From Neorhodopirellula lusitana (GTDB taxonomy: Bacteria; Planctomycetota; Planctomycetia; Pirellulales; Pirellulaceae), in the NCBI RefSeq assembly GCF_900182915.1, contig NZ_FXUG01000002.1, forward strand, positions 248,001 through 312,000: 64,000 nucleotides of DNA. Reading direction: 5' to 3'. Below, in pieces: positions 18,140 to 27,000 of this stretch. The notes beneath the pieces were generated by a model. It saw only the letters and a list, made by a program, of their open reading frames with translations, was not told the DNA's origin and ran no database searches. The translations under genes and the position numbers were made by a program. Position 1 is the stretch's first letter. Every line of letters starts with the position of its first letter.

Positions 18140-19024
18140 ATGTCTTTGGCCGCCGATTCAAACCCACAATCGATCGGTTTGGCGTTGGAAGTGATCGGGC
18201 GTGAGGGCTCGATCGCGCTAATCCGCGGGAGCGAAGTGGTCCAATGTTGTCGGCTATCGGCAGATGGTCGTGCCGCGTCCACTCTGATTCCGGCGATCAA
18301 TCAGTTGCTCGGGCGAAGCGAATCGGGCGAGTCGAATGTAGGGTCAAATTCTGTAGGGCCGGATTCGGAATCGTCAAATTTGGCGACTTCCAATTCGGTA
18401 CGGCCGGATTTTTTGGCGGTTGCGATCGGTCCGGGCTCTTTCACGGGCCTGCGAATCGCGGTCGCGGCGGCCAAAACACTGGCTTACGCTTGGCGGATTC
18501 CGGTCGTGACAGTGGATTCGCTCAGTGCGGTGGCACGCTCGTTGGAAGGCTCACCGTTTTCTGAAACGCCAGATGCCTGTCATCAACGCAGGATCCTGGT
18601 TGGGCTGACTGCCTATCGCGGCCAGGTCTATCGCGGACGATTCGAGGCGGGACTGGATCCGGACATTGACCTGATTTCAGCGGAACAGTGGCAGAGCGAG
18701 CTGGCGGCAATCGCCCAGGAAAATGGCTCCGCCAACGCAGCTTCCGTTGGACAAGATTCGGTTCCTCCGGCAGCAATCGGTTCTGAATCGGGTTCTTCAA
18801 CGCGAAATCAGGCGTGGACGTGTACCGGCGATCGATTGGCGTTCGAACGCAGCGGCATCCCGCTGGATCAAATCGCTTGGATGGAAGAAACCGAGCCTCG
18901 CGCGTTGGGTGTGGGAATTCTGGCGATTGAGAAATTTCAAAAGGGACAGGTGACTGACCCGGTTGATGTCGTTCCCGATTACTTCCGGCCCAGTGCCGCC
19001 GAGGAGAAACAGCCCGCTCCGTGA
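18140..19024 (+). CDS. tsaB: tRNA threonylcarbamoyladenosine biosynthesis protein TsaB
   Basis: 294 residues from the ATG at 18140 (GAGG about eight bases upstream); the frame is open further upstream but that part is unlike the family. The signature is AVAIGPGSFTGLRIAVAAAKTLAYA with VVTVDSLSAVA after it. TsaB, with TsaD and TsaE, makes the t6A37 modification of tRNAs reading ANN codons. An insert before the signature (about 55-90) is made of degenerate repeats rich in Ser, Asn, Gly and Pro (GSNSVGPDSESSNLATSNS), and a second low-complexity stretch lies near 205-230. TsaB proteins are usually about 220-235 residues, so the inserts account for the excess. Confidence 0.9.
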   Translation: MSLAADSNPQSIGLALEVIGREGSIALIRGSEVVQCCRLSADGRAASTLIPAINQLLGRSESGESNVGSNSVGPDSESSNLATSNSVRPDFLAVAIGPGSFTGLRIAVAAAKTLAYAWRIPVVTVDSLSAVARSLEGSPFSETPDACHQRRILVGLTAYRGQVYRGRFEAGLDPDIDLISAEQWQSELAAIAQENGSANAASVGQDSVPPAAIGSESGSSTRNQAWTCTGDRLAFERSGIPLDQIAWMEETEPRALGVGILAIEKFQKGQVTDPVDVVPDYFRPSAAEEKQPAP

Positions 19025-19214
19025 GCGTGATTGGCGAGGTGGGGATGAATCACGGATAGAAGATGAGGTGAGAATCGGCCGGGTTTGCGAACCGGATGGT
19101 GACAATTGCCGTAGTGCCAAGATCGAATCGAGATGATTCCTGGGGCGGTTGTTGGAAATCACCCCTGTTTTTCTGGCCTCCATTTCACCCCCCGCAATCT
19201 AGGTTGGCTTGCCG

Positions 19215-20483
19215 ATGCAAGAAGATTTGATCGGGTATCTATTGGGTGCTCTCGAACCGGAAGAAATGCGCCGGGTTGAAGCATGGCTGCAGGAAAGTGA
19301 GGAGGCGCGGCAGCAATTGGCGGAATTGGAGGCGGCCTTGGCCGGTCTCGACGAGCCAGAAGAGCTTCCGCCACCGCCTGCCGATTTGGTCTCGCGAACA
19401 TTGGCGTCACTGCCGCCGATGCCGGTTGCCCCAGATGATTCGGGCGACAAACAGGATTCGGGCGAGAATCTCGGACAATACGATCCTGTGTCGCAAGCGA
19501 TCGGTGCTGGAAAAGCAAGTATCGGAAATGCCAGTGCCGGAAACACCAGTGCTGGAGTTGTGGGTGGCGTGACTGCCATGTCGCCTGCGCAAGAAAGCGG
19601 TGGCGGATCCGACTGGACTTGGCGAGATTGGCTCGCGTCGATCACGGCGGCTTGCGTGGTGATCTCGATTGCGTTGCCATCGATGCTGGAGGGTCGGTTT
19701 GTCGCTCGCAAGCAAGCGTGCCAGGACAACCTTCGCGAGCTGGGCATCGCGATGAATCAATTTGTTACGCGGAATGCAGAGCACCGATTACCGGCTGTCG
19801 CGCCGAATGGATACCAAGCATTTGCTGGCATGTACGCGCCGCGACTTCGAGAGGCTGGGTTGCTTGGTCGCGACGAACAAACACTTTGCCCGTCGCTGCA
19901 GCGAGACCAGTTTTGGCCGACCGCTGAATTTGCTAGCCATGCACCCGTCATTGATGCGAAACCCGTATCGGAAAGCCAGCCGCGACGTCCTCGTGTCGTG
20001 ACGCTGCGTTTGTTGGATGAAGTGGGGCAAGAGCTAATGGCGATGCAACCGCTGGCCAGCCATGATCCGACCATGAACTTGCAAATGACCCACGCCATCG
20101 AAAAGCTGCGATGGATGCAGGCCACTGCTGGTGGTCACTATGCTTATACGCTGGGTGTGCGAGAAGGAGAACATTTCACTTCGCCGCGGTTCCAAGGCCG
20201 TTCCGCGTTCGCCGTCATGAGTGATGCAGCAATTTTGCAGCGATCGGGTTCCTATGATGACTCCGGTTTGCCGACACTGACCTTGATTAGTCACGGTGGC
20301 CGCGGCATCAATGTGTTGTATGAAGATGGTCGGGTTGGATTCTTGCCAAGTGCAGCAATGGATCGAATGATGGACCACCCTTTGTTGAACCACGAAGGAC
20401 GGATGGAGGCGGGGGTGACGATTGATGACGCGTCGCTGGCACCAAGCTGGCAGCCTCCGTTCATCCGTGCCATCCAACGCTAG
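19215..20483 (+). CDS. Anti-sigma-factor-like N-terminus fused to a pseudopilin-like C-terminal part
   Basis: 422 residues from the ATG at 19215 (a TTG at 19209 is also possible). The first 60 residues (DLIGYLLGALEPEEMRRVEA, then a helix with ARQQLAELEAAL) look like an anti-sigma ZAS helix bundle but lack the zinc Cys/His. A repeat-built linker follows (IGNAS-AGNTS-AGVVG, 15-bp units). Next is one membrane segment (ITAACVVISIALPSML), then CQDNLRELGIAMNQFVTRN, the phrase found after the transmembrane helix of planctomycete DUF1559 pseudopilin-like proteins. The large C-terminal region is extracytoplasmic by that topology. It would be a membrane signalling protein; its sigma partner is not adjacent. 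Function is inference. Confidence 0.6.
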   Translation: MQEDLIGYLLGALEPEEMRRVEAWLQESEEARQQLAELEAALAGLDEPEELPPPPADLVSRTLASLPPMPVAPDDSGDKQDSGENLGQYDPVSQAIGAGKASIGNASAGNTSAGVVGGVTAMSPAQESGGGSDWTWRDWLASITAACVVISIALPSMLEGRFVARKQACQDNLRELGIAMNQFVTRNAEHRLPAVAPNGYQAFAGMYAPRLREAGLLGRDEQTLCPSLQRDQFWPTAEFASHAPVIDAKPVSESQPRRPRVVTLRLLDEVGQELMAMQPLASHDPTMNLQMTHAIEKLRWMQATAGGHYAYTLGVREGEHFTSPRFQGRSAFAVMSDAAILQRSGSYDDSGLPTLTLISHGGRGINVLYEDGRVGFLPSAAMDRMMDHPLLNHEGRMEAGVTIDDASLAPSWQPPFIRAIQR

Positions 20484-20600
20484 CGACTTTCGGTTGCGTG
20501 GCCGTTCTTGGCTTCGTGCCGGCGCGTGGAGCCTGCTGGAACTTGCGTCTCTTTACCGAGTGGCAACCCAGTTCGGCGTCGTGGTCCCGTCCGTTATGAT

Positions 20601-22691
20601 GTGCGGGTGAAATCAAAGTCTGCCCCATCCGATGATCGCCCATTTGATAGCCGGCCGATCGATGACCGCCCAAGCGATTTGGGCAACGAAGCGGCGATCG
20701 CGGCCCAGCGTTGGCAGCAAGCCGAAGCGATCGTCCAGCGAGACTTCGGTCACGAGAGTCTGCTGCCGGCCCAACGCAAGGTTCTTGACCGTGTTTTTCA
20801 AGGGCACAATGTGTTGGCGGTCATGCCAACGGGGCATGGGAAAAGCCTATGTTATCAGTTGCCCAGTCAGGTTCTCGACGGGCTGACGATCGTGGTTTCG
20901 CCACTCATTTCGTTGATGAAAGATCAATGCGACGCGTTGGTTAGCAAGGGGATCAAGGCCGCCCGGCTCGACAATTCCATTTCGCATCAAGAGTTCGCCG
21001 GCGTGTGGCAGTCGGTTCATGCTGGGCAGACGAAGCTGTTGTATCTCGCGCCAGAGCGGTTCTTTAACGAGCGGTTTGCGGGCCAACTGCAACAAACGCC
21101 GGTGTCGCTTTTGGCCATTGATGAAGCCCATTGCATGAGCCAGTGGGGGCATCATTTTCGACCGGACTACCGTCGGTTGCCCGAGCTTGTATCCCGGTTG
21201 TCGGTCGGCCAAGTTCTGGCCCTGACTGCCACCGCCACGCCAGCGGTGATCAAAGACATTCGTAGTAGCTTTCAGATTGCGACCAAAGACGTGGTGCGAT
21301 TGTCAGCGCACCGTGGCAATCTGCGGCTTCGCTGCACCGCGGTGGACTCCAATGCTCGTGATGAGGTGTTGTTACAGCGACTTGGAGTGACGCCGGGCCA
21401 GAAGAAACGAAAGCGCAAGCGAAGCTCTGGCGCGACGTTGATCTATGTGACCCGCCGCATCACCGCGGATCAACTTGCGGAATTGTTGGCCGAACATGGG
21501 ATCGAAGCCTTGGTGTATCACGCCGGGCTGAATCCCGGTCAACGCGATGACGTGCAGCGTCAGTTCCTTGAGTCCAAGGACGCCGTCTTGATTGGGACGG
21601 TCGCTTTCGGAATGGGCGTCGACAAGCCCGACATCCGGCAAGTGATTCACTACAACCCTTCCCAGTCGATCGAATCGTATAGCCAGGAGGTTGGTCGCGG
21701 CGGTCGTGATGGAAAAGCATGCCAGTGTGAGGTGCTGTTGTGCAAAGAAGATCAGGTCACGCTGATGAACCTTGCTGCCAGCGATCTGCCTAGCGAATCA
21801 TCGATGCGGCAGTTGGTGGACCGACTGATCGGTCAGCCGGATCAGTTTTACCTTGCATTGGGGAAGCTTGGTTGGGAGATCAATCTTTCGCCCGAGACGA
21901 TTGCGACGGCGATGCTTCGTTTGCAAACGGCGGGCTACTTACGTTGTCTGTCGATGCGGTACGACAAGTACCGCGTCACACCAGTTTGGGACCGGACGAC
22001 GATCTTGGCGAAGTGCGATGCCGCGGAACGACCAGCGGTGGAGGCAATCCTTTCGTCCTTGTCAAAGGGAAAGAAAGGGTTTCGAGTCAACCTGACCGTC
22101 ACCAGCCAACAATACAAGCTGTCTCGAGCCCACTTGATTGAGGTACTGGAACGTGGTGCCATCAACCAACTTTGGCACGTCACCAGCACGGATTCGATGT
22201 CGAGTTACGAGTGGATCAAGCCAATCAAACGGCCGCGGTCGGTGGTCCGTTTGTTGTGGAAGGACGCGCATCAACGGTTCGGGCAAAGCTTGGAAAGAAT
22301 CGGCGAGCTGATGTCGTTTTTGGCTTGCGACGCGTGCTTGTCGATTCAGGTGGCTGGTCACTTTGGGCATCGACGTAGCCGACCGTGCGGCCGCTGTAGT
22401 TTCTGTTTGGGGGAGGGGCCCATTGAAACTTCGCTTGCGGACTTGGCCACCAACGGCACCGTTTCCATCGGGACGTCGGCCATGGGCGTTTTGGAAAGAA
22501 TCACGGATCAGTATCCTGATGTGTTTGGTGACCCCGTCGATCAGGCGAAATTCTTGTGTGGCTTGTCGACGCCGACTTTCCGCCGCTATCGAATCTATCG
22601 AGATCCCGGTTATGGTGTGTGTGATCAGGTGCCGATCACGCGAGTTTTGGCGGCGATCACCCCTTCGAACGAGACTGAGAAACGAACATGA
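20601..22691 (+). CDS. RecQ-family ATP-dependent DNA helicase, variant domain order
   Basis: About 696 residues from the GTG at 20601; GTG 20607 and TTG 20508 are alternatives and none has a clear ribosome site. Superfamily 2 motifs are complete: Walker A TGHGKS (His where most RecQ proteins have Gly), VVSPLISLMKDQ, DEAHCMSQWGHHFRPDY, LTATATP, YHAGL and QEVGRGGRDG. In classical RecQ the zinc cluster directly follows the helicase core. Here a winged-helix-like region comes first and the cluster (CLSIQVAGHFG then CGRCSFC) lies near the end, at 22327-22410. There is no HRDC domain. The stop overlaps the hisH start by four bases. I avoid the symbol recQ because of the altered layout. Confidence 0.85.
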   Translation: MRVKSKSAPSDDRPFDSRPIDDRPSDLGNEAAIAAQRWQQAEAIVQRDFGHESLLPAQRKVLDRVFQGHNVLAVMPTGHGKSLCYQLPSQVLDGLTIVVSPLISLMKDQCDALVSKGIKAARLDNSISHQEFAGVWQSVHAGQTKLLYLAPERFFNERFAGQLQQTPVSLLAIDEAHCMSQWGHHFRPDYRRLPELVSRLSVGQVLALTATATPAVIKDIRSSFQIATKDVVRLSAHRGNLRLRCTAVDSNARDEVLLQRLGVTPGQKKRKRKRSSGATLIYVTRRITADQLAELLAEHGIEALVYHAGLNPGQRDDVQRQFLESKDAVLIGTVAFGMGVDKPDIRQVIHYNPSQSIESYSQEVGRGGRDGKACQCEVLLCKEDQVTLMNLAASDLPSESSMRQLVDRLIGQPDQFYLALGKLGWEINLSPETIATAMLRLQTAGYLRCLSMRYDKYRVTPVWDRTTILAKCDAAERPAVEAILSSLSKGKKGFRVNLTVTSQQYKLSRAHLIEVLERGAINQLWHVTSTDSMSSYEWIKPIKRPRSVVRLLWKDAHQRFGQSLERIGELMSFLACDACLSIQVAGHFGHRRSRPCGRCSFCLGEGPIETSLADLATNGTVSIGTSAMGVLERITDQYPDVFGDPVDQAKFLCGLSTPTFRRYRIYRDPGYGVCDQVPITRVLAAITPSNETEKRT

Positions 22692-23344
22692 TTACGATCA
22701 TCGACTACCAAATGGGGAACCTTCGAAGCGTCCAGAAAGCCGTTGAACGGGCTGGCGTCGAAGCGACCATCACGAGCGATCCAAAACAAATTGCATCCGC
22801 CGAAAAGCTGATTTTGCCCGGCGTGGGTGCCTTTGGTGATGCCATTGCAGAGATCCGCAGCCGAGATCTGGAATCGCCGATCAAGGATTACCTGGCGGCT
22901 GACCGACCTTTCTTGGGCATTTGCCTGGGGCTGCAAATGCTGTTTGAATCCGGCTTCGAGCACGGACAGCACGAGGGGCTTGGCGTGATCGGTGGCGACG
23001 TGGTTCGATTTGAGTTGCCGCCTCAGTACAAGATTCCGCACATGGGGTGGAACACCGTCCAGCCCGGTCCGGCTGGCATGGATTTGGGCATCGAGCCCGA
23101 CACGCACTTTTACTTTGTGCACTCGTTTTTCGTGCGGCCCACCGACCCGAACGTGGTCGCGTTGACTTGCGACTATGGCGGTGAGTTCTGCGCCGCGATT
23201 CGTCGTGGGAACTTGTTCGCAACCCAGTTCCACCCTGAAAAAAGTCAGCAAGCCGGCCTGCAACTCGTTAAGCGATTTGCCACCGGAAGCTTGCTTGAGT
23301 CAACACCATCATCCACCGCTTCCAGTCCCGAAACCGCATCATGA
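22688..23344 (+). CDS. hisH: Imidazole glycerol phosphate synthase, glutaminase subunit
   Basis: 218 residues, class I glutamine amidotransferase. The features are ITIIDYQMGNLRSV at the start, the oxyanion strand LPGVGAFGDA, the nucleophile Cys in GICLGLQMLF, and the catalytic His and Glu in QFHPEKSQ. With HisF it makes imidazole glycerol phosphate and AICAR in histidine synthesis; HisF is not in the window. The start overlaps the recQ-like stop (ATGA) and the stop overlaps the next start in the same way. Translational coupling to a helicase gene is unusual for a histidine gene. The last 15 residues are a Ser/Thr-rich tail. Confidence 0.95.
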   Translation: MITIIDYQMGNLRSVQKAVERAGVEATITSDPKQIASAEKLILPGVGAFGDAIAEIRSRDLESPIKDYLAADRPFLGICLGLQMLFESGFEHGQHEGLGVIGGDVVRFELPPQYKIPHMGWNTVQPGPAGMDLGIEPDTHFYFVHSFFVRPTDPNVVALTCDYGGEFCAAIRRGNLFATQFHPEKSQQAGLQLVKRFATGSLLESTPSSTASSPETAS

Positions 23345-24048
23345 ACCAACCTGAATCATCCGCCTCGACGCCCATCGCAGCCTCAACATCCAGCGAAGAA
23401 GTTAACTCATCAGGCGAGGTCGCTGTAACAAGCGAAGGCAACCCAACGGACGAAGCCAGTTCAACGCCGGCAACCAGTGCCGCTTCCACGACCACTCCGC
23501 CATCACATCGGCTGGCGACGTCGGACGAACGGTTGTCGGTCGCATTTCATTGGCGGAAAGATCGCTACGATCACGTCATTGCCTGGATGGAAGGCACCAA
23601 CAACTTTTCGTTGTTTCGCAGCATCAATGGTTCCGCGAGCGAGGATTGGCCGGCGTCTCCTGCGATCCAGCAATTGTCCACTGAAACGATTGAAGATCGC
23701 GTGACCATTCTTGGTGTTGGCTGCAGTGGCACGAACCACTACAGCGTCAGTGTGCAGGCGTTGGACAGTGAAGCAGGTGTTCCGGTGATCCAGTTTGACT
23801 GGGCCGTGCGTTTGTCGAAAGAACTTGAAAACGACGAAGCAGTCGCGGCCTGCGAAGCTTGGCTGGGGACCACTTACCAAGCCGCGAGTGGCCGCAAGAA
23901 ACCACCAGCGACCGCGACATGTCGTTTCATGGCGGCCGAAGGCGTCAACCTGGCAACGACGAAAGCCAATGGACCGTCACTGCACCGCTTGTCACCACCA
24001 TCGATCACGGGCGTCAAGACGATCCAGTGGTCCTACCAGATCGCTTAG
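23341..24048 (+). CDS. Hypothetical protein coupled to hisH
   Basis: 235 residues, not recognised. The first 65 residues are Ser/Thr/Ala/Glu-rich and probably disordered. A compact part follows with RLSVAFHWRKDRYDHVIAWM, TETIEDRVTILGVGCSGTNHYS, VIQFDWAVRLSKE and a basic, Ala/Thr-rich segment. There is no signal or membrane segment, so it is cytoplasmic. Its ATG overlaps the hisH stop by four bases. The 3' end overlaps the end of the convergent thymidine phosphorylase gene by four bases. Confidence 0.75.
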   Translation: MNQPESSASTPIAASTSSEEVNSSGEVAVTSEGNPTDEASSTPATSAASTTTPPSHRLATSDERLSVAFHWRKDRYDHVIAWMEGTNNFSLFRSINGSASEDWPASPAIQQLSTETIEDRVTILGVGCSGTNHYSVSVQALDSEAGVPVIQFDWAVRLSKELENDEAVAACEAWLGTTYQAASGRKKPPATATCRFMAAEGVNLATTKANGPSLHRLSPPSITGVKTIQWSYQIA

Positions 24049-25370
24049 ACAGTCGGCGGTAGTTGATGGCCTGATGCATCCAGCGTTTTGATGATTAGAG
24101 GGCTAGCAGGTACAGCAACGTCTGAAATCTGAATCCAGGTTTCAGGCGATGCCATCTTTGTATTGTCGTCGTGGATTCTCAACAGCGGTTGTCCCTTTTC
24201 GACGTGATCGCCGATGCGAACGAACATGCGAACCCCGACACGGTGATTGAGCTTTTCGCCACCACGCCGGCGACCGCCCCCCGCCATAATGATTGCGTCA
24301 CCGATCGCGGGGCAGTCAATGTGCGAAACCCAACCCGCCGACGCTGCCGTGATTTCTTGGGCTCGTTCGAGGCGAAGAGGATCGCCTGACACCGCTATCG
24401 GCAACCGTCCGCCTTGGGCTGTGACCATCTCTTCAAACACCTCATATGCCCGGCCGTTTTGGATCAGTCCATCGAGCAATCGCTTACCCGCGTCTAGGTC
24501 AGTCGCCTTGCCGACTTCCACTAAGGCATGAGCGGCAAGTTCGATGGTCAATTGGCGAACTGAATCAAGTCGTGGGTTACGAGGTTGATTTTGTAAGATT
24601 GCGATCGTTTCGTTGACTTCGATTGCATTGCCAACCGCCTCGCCAAGGGGTTGATCCATGTCCGACAGTACCGCGGTTGTAGGCAGGCCTGACTTTTCCG
24701 CGACCTGGACGATCCGAGTGGCCAAGGATTCCGCTTCGTCGAGCGTGGGCATGAACCCACCGGTTCCGACCTTCACATCCATGACCAATGCATCCAGCGA
24801 TGCCGCCAGCTTCTTGCTGAGAATACTGGCCGTGATCAGTCCGACCGATTCCACGGTCGCGGTCACATCGCGCAGTGCATAGAGCGACCGGTCGGCCGGG
24901 GCGATGGATTCGTCGGCTCCGACGATGAACGCCCCAACATCACGCAGCACTGCCGAGGATTGCTCAATTGACAGCGACGTTTGAAAGCCGTCGATTGATT
25001 CCAGTTTATCGAGTGTGCCGCCGGTCCGGCCCAGTCCCCGGCCGCTGATCATGGGCACGTCGCAGCCCGCGGCGGCTAACAGAGGTGCCAGGATCAAAGA
25101 CACTTTGTCGCCGAGGCCTCCGGTGCTGTGCTTGTCGACTCGGGGACGATCCGTCACGCGTGGCAGTCTCGATCCGCTGCCCAACATTTCCGCGGTCAGG
25201 TGGGCTGTTTCCTGATCGGAAAGGCCTCGAATGCATATCGCCATCGCCATGGCTGCCATCTGTTCGCGTGAAACTGAACCGTCGCAAAACCCAGAAATGA
25301 GTTGTTTCCATTGTTGAGCGTTCAGTTCGCCGCCATCTCGTTTCTGTCGAATCAGATTAGTGCAAAGCAT
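24045..25370 (-). CDS. deoA: Thymidine/pyrimidine-nucleoside phosphorylase
   Basis: 441 residues from the ATG at 25370; the frame is open to 25712, but the extra 114 codons oppose the barrel protein gene and match nothing. The family signatures are clear: KHSTGGLGDKVSLILAPLLA, MISGRGLGRTGGTLDKLESI, the phosphate/substrate loop SKKLAASLDALVMDVK, and a C-terminal barrel-like domain with VSHIDCPAIGDAIIM and GDHVEKGQPLLRIH. It splits thymidine (or uridine) with phosphate into base and (deoxy)ribose-1-phosphate. Whether it is DeoA or the broader Pdp cannot be settled by eye. Confidence 0.9.
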   Translation of the reverse strand: MLCTNLIRQKRDGGELNAQQWKQLISGFCDGSVSREQMAAMAMAICIRGLSDQETAHLTAEMLGSGSRLPRVTDRPRVDKHSTGGLGDKVSLILAPLLAAAGCDVPMISGRGLGRTGGTLDKLESIDGFQTSLSIEQSSAVLRDVGAFIVGADESIAPADRSLYALRDVTATVESVGLITASILSKKLAASLDALVMDVKVGTGGFMPTLDEAESLATRIVQVAEKSGLPTTAVLSDMDQPLGEAVGNAIEVNETIAILQNQPRNPRLDSVRQLTIELAAHALVEVGKATDLDAGKRLLDGLIQNGRAYEVFEEMVTAQGGRLPIAVSGDPLRLERAQEITAASAGWVSHIDCPAIGDAIIMAGGGRRRGGEKLNHRVGVRMFVRIGDHVEKGQPLLRIHDDNTKMASPETWIQISDVAVPASPLIIKTLDASGHQLPPTV

Positions 25371-25530
25371 GGTTGGTCTTGACAGAGGAGGCGTGAAAAG
25401 GCGATTGGTCGGTTTTGATGAAGCAGATCTTGAGTCCTTTTCGGAAATTTCAAAAGAATACGATCCGGTGCTAACTTCCTTGAGCCTACATCGTCGCACG
25501 AGCCATTGGTGTTCGGCCCATTGTTGCACA

Positions 25531-27000
25531 ATGTTCCGAGATGCGTGGTCCCTACTGGCGACTTCCCCGCTGGCGAAATCCCCACTGGCGAAATCTACGC
25601 GGGCGAAATCCTCCCGGGCGACTTTCCTGGCCGCTGGACCATCGATCGGTCCGTCCAGCCTGAAATCACGCACACGAGTTTCGCTCGTCACGCTGGCGTT
25701 TTGCTTCCTCACCCTGTTGGTTGGCAGTTCGATCGCTTCGGCTCAAACCAATAGCGATCCCTACGCGACGACTGGCTATACCAGCGGCCCTCCGGTATCC
25801 ATTTCGGGAATGCCCAATCTATTTAGTTTGACGCCCACCTGGCTAACCAGCGCGAGCATGCCAAGCGGCAGCGTCGCAAGTAACTTGAATCCATTCGGGT
25901 ACATGCAGAACTCGGTGCCCACAAGTCGGTTGTGGCTACGTGGTGAGTATCTGTACTGGTACACCGAGGGCATGGAGACGCCCGCGTTGGCGACCACCAG
26001 TCCTGACGGGACGGCCCAAAACGAAGCCGCGATTCTTGGCTTTGATCAGACCACCGTCTTGTTCGGGAACGGAAAAATCAACGACGGCGGCACTCATGGG
26101 CTGCGTTTGAAGGGCGGCCTGTTCCTGACGCCTGCCGCCACGTTCGGGATTGAAGGCGAGTACTTTGGACTTGGAACCCAAGACGATGGTTTCTCTGCGA
26201 GCACGGGGCGATCAATTATCGGTCGACCGTTCTATGACACGACCGCTGATCAAGAGACGGCTCAGTTGACGGACTTCCCCGATGTCGTCGATGGAAGTCT
26301 GGCGATTCGTTCGTCGTCGAAATTGCGATCGTACTTGTTGGCGGGGCGTGCTTCGCTTTGTCCTACCTGCGGTGGTAATTGCGTGACATGCCAAAACACC
26401 GATCGAGTGGACTGGATTGTCGGCTATCGACATCTCAAGTTAGAGGAAGGCTTGTCGTTCCAAGAGGATCTGACGTCCTTGATCACGGCGGCCCCTGGCG
26501 AGGTCTCGCTGTCAGAGTCTTTCAATACCACCAACGAATTCAACGGACTCCAGTTAGGCGTGGCCTATCAAGCCAACTTGAAGCGAGTGTGGTTGGAATC
26601 ACTGTTGCGAGTCGCGGTCGGTCGCAACAAGCAAAGCGTTCGTATTAACGGTAGTACTTCGATCACGGAGTTCGGTACCACCGAAAACTACACGGGTGGC
26701 CTACTGGCACAAACGACCAATATCGGCACCTATCAGCGAGAAGAATTTACGATGGTCCCCGAGGCCGGCGTTACCCTCGGTGTTCGGCTTTTCGATTGGA
26801 TGCATGCTACCGCTGGCTACTCGATCGTTTACCTTCCGGCGGTGGTCCGCCCAGGCGACCAGATTGACACCGACGTGAACCCAGGATTGCTTCCACCCGA
26901 AGACGATCCACTCACTGGCTCCAATCGTCCTCGCTTCAGATTTGTCGAAAGCGACTACTGGGCCCAGGGTTTGAACCTCGGTTTACAGCTGCAGTTCTAA
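25531..27000 (+). CDS. BBP7-family outer-membrane beta-barrel protein
   Basis: 489 residues from the ATG at 25531; upstream ATGs in frame fall inside the deoA gene region. The protein begins with MFRDAWSL, then a five-unit repeat (LATSP-LAKSP-LAKST-RAKSS-RATF), then the signal core SLVTLAFCFLTLLVGSSIASAQ. The mature part has the planctomycete BBP7 (PF07585-type) pattern: SRLWLRGEYLYWYTEGMETPAL near the start, LRLKGGLFLTPAATFGIEGEYFGLG, YLLAGRASLCPTC, VDWIVGYRHLKLEEGL and a C-terminal WAQGLNLGLQLQF with the terminal Phe of a barrel. It is probably a porin-like surface protein. The repeat in front of the signal peptide is odd. Confidence 0.8.
   Translation: MFRDAWSLLATSPLAKSPLAKSTRAKSSRATFLAAGPSIGPSSLKSRTRVSLVTLAFCFLTLLVGSSIASAQTNSDPYATTGYTSGPPVSISGMPNLFSLTPTWLTSASMPSGSVASNLNPFGYMQNSVPTSRLWLRGEYLYWYTEGMETPALATTSPDGTAQNEAAILGFDQTTVLFGNGKINDGGTHGLRLKGGLFLTPAATFGIEGEYFGLGTQDDGFSASTGRSIIGRPFYDTTADQETAQLTDFPDVVDGSLAIRSSSKLRSYLLAGRASLCPTCGGNCVTCQNTDRVDWIVGYRHLKLEEGLSFQEDLTSLITAAPGEVSLSESFNTTNEFNGLQLGVAYQANLKRVWLESLLRVAVGRNKQSVRINGSTSITEFGTTENYTGGLLAQTTNIGTYQREEFTMVPEAGVTLGVRLFDWMHATAGYSIVYLPAVVRPGDQIDTDVNPGLLPPEDDPLTGSNRPRFRFVESDYWAQGLNLGLQLQF
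25555..25629. repeat. Five tandem 15-bp repeats inside the barrel protein gene
   Basis: Units start at 25555, 25570, 25585, 25600 and 25615 with core CTGGCGAAATCC. They encode successive pentapeptides (LATSP, LAKSP, LAKST, RAKSS, RATFL), all in frame, just before the signal peptide. Confidence 0.85.

Noticed and set aside
25371-25712. N-terminal extension of the thymidine phosphorylase
   Set aside because: The 114 extra codons include a low-complexity stretch antisense to the barrel protein repeats and lack family similarity; the family starts at MLCTNLIRQKRDGG.
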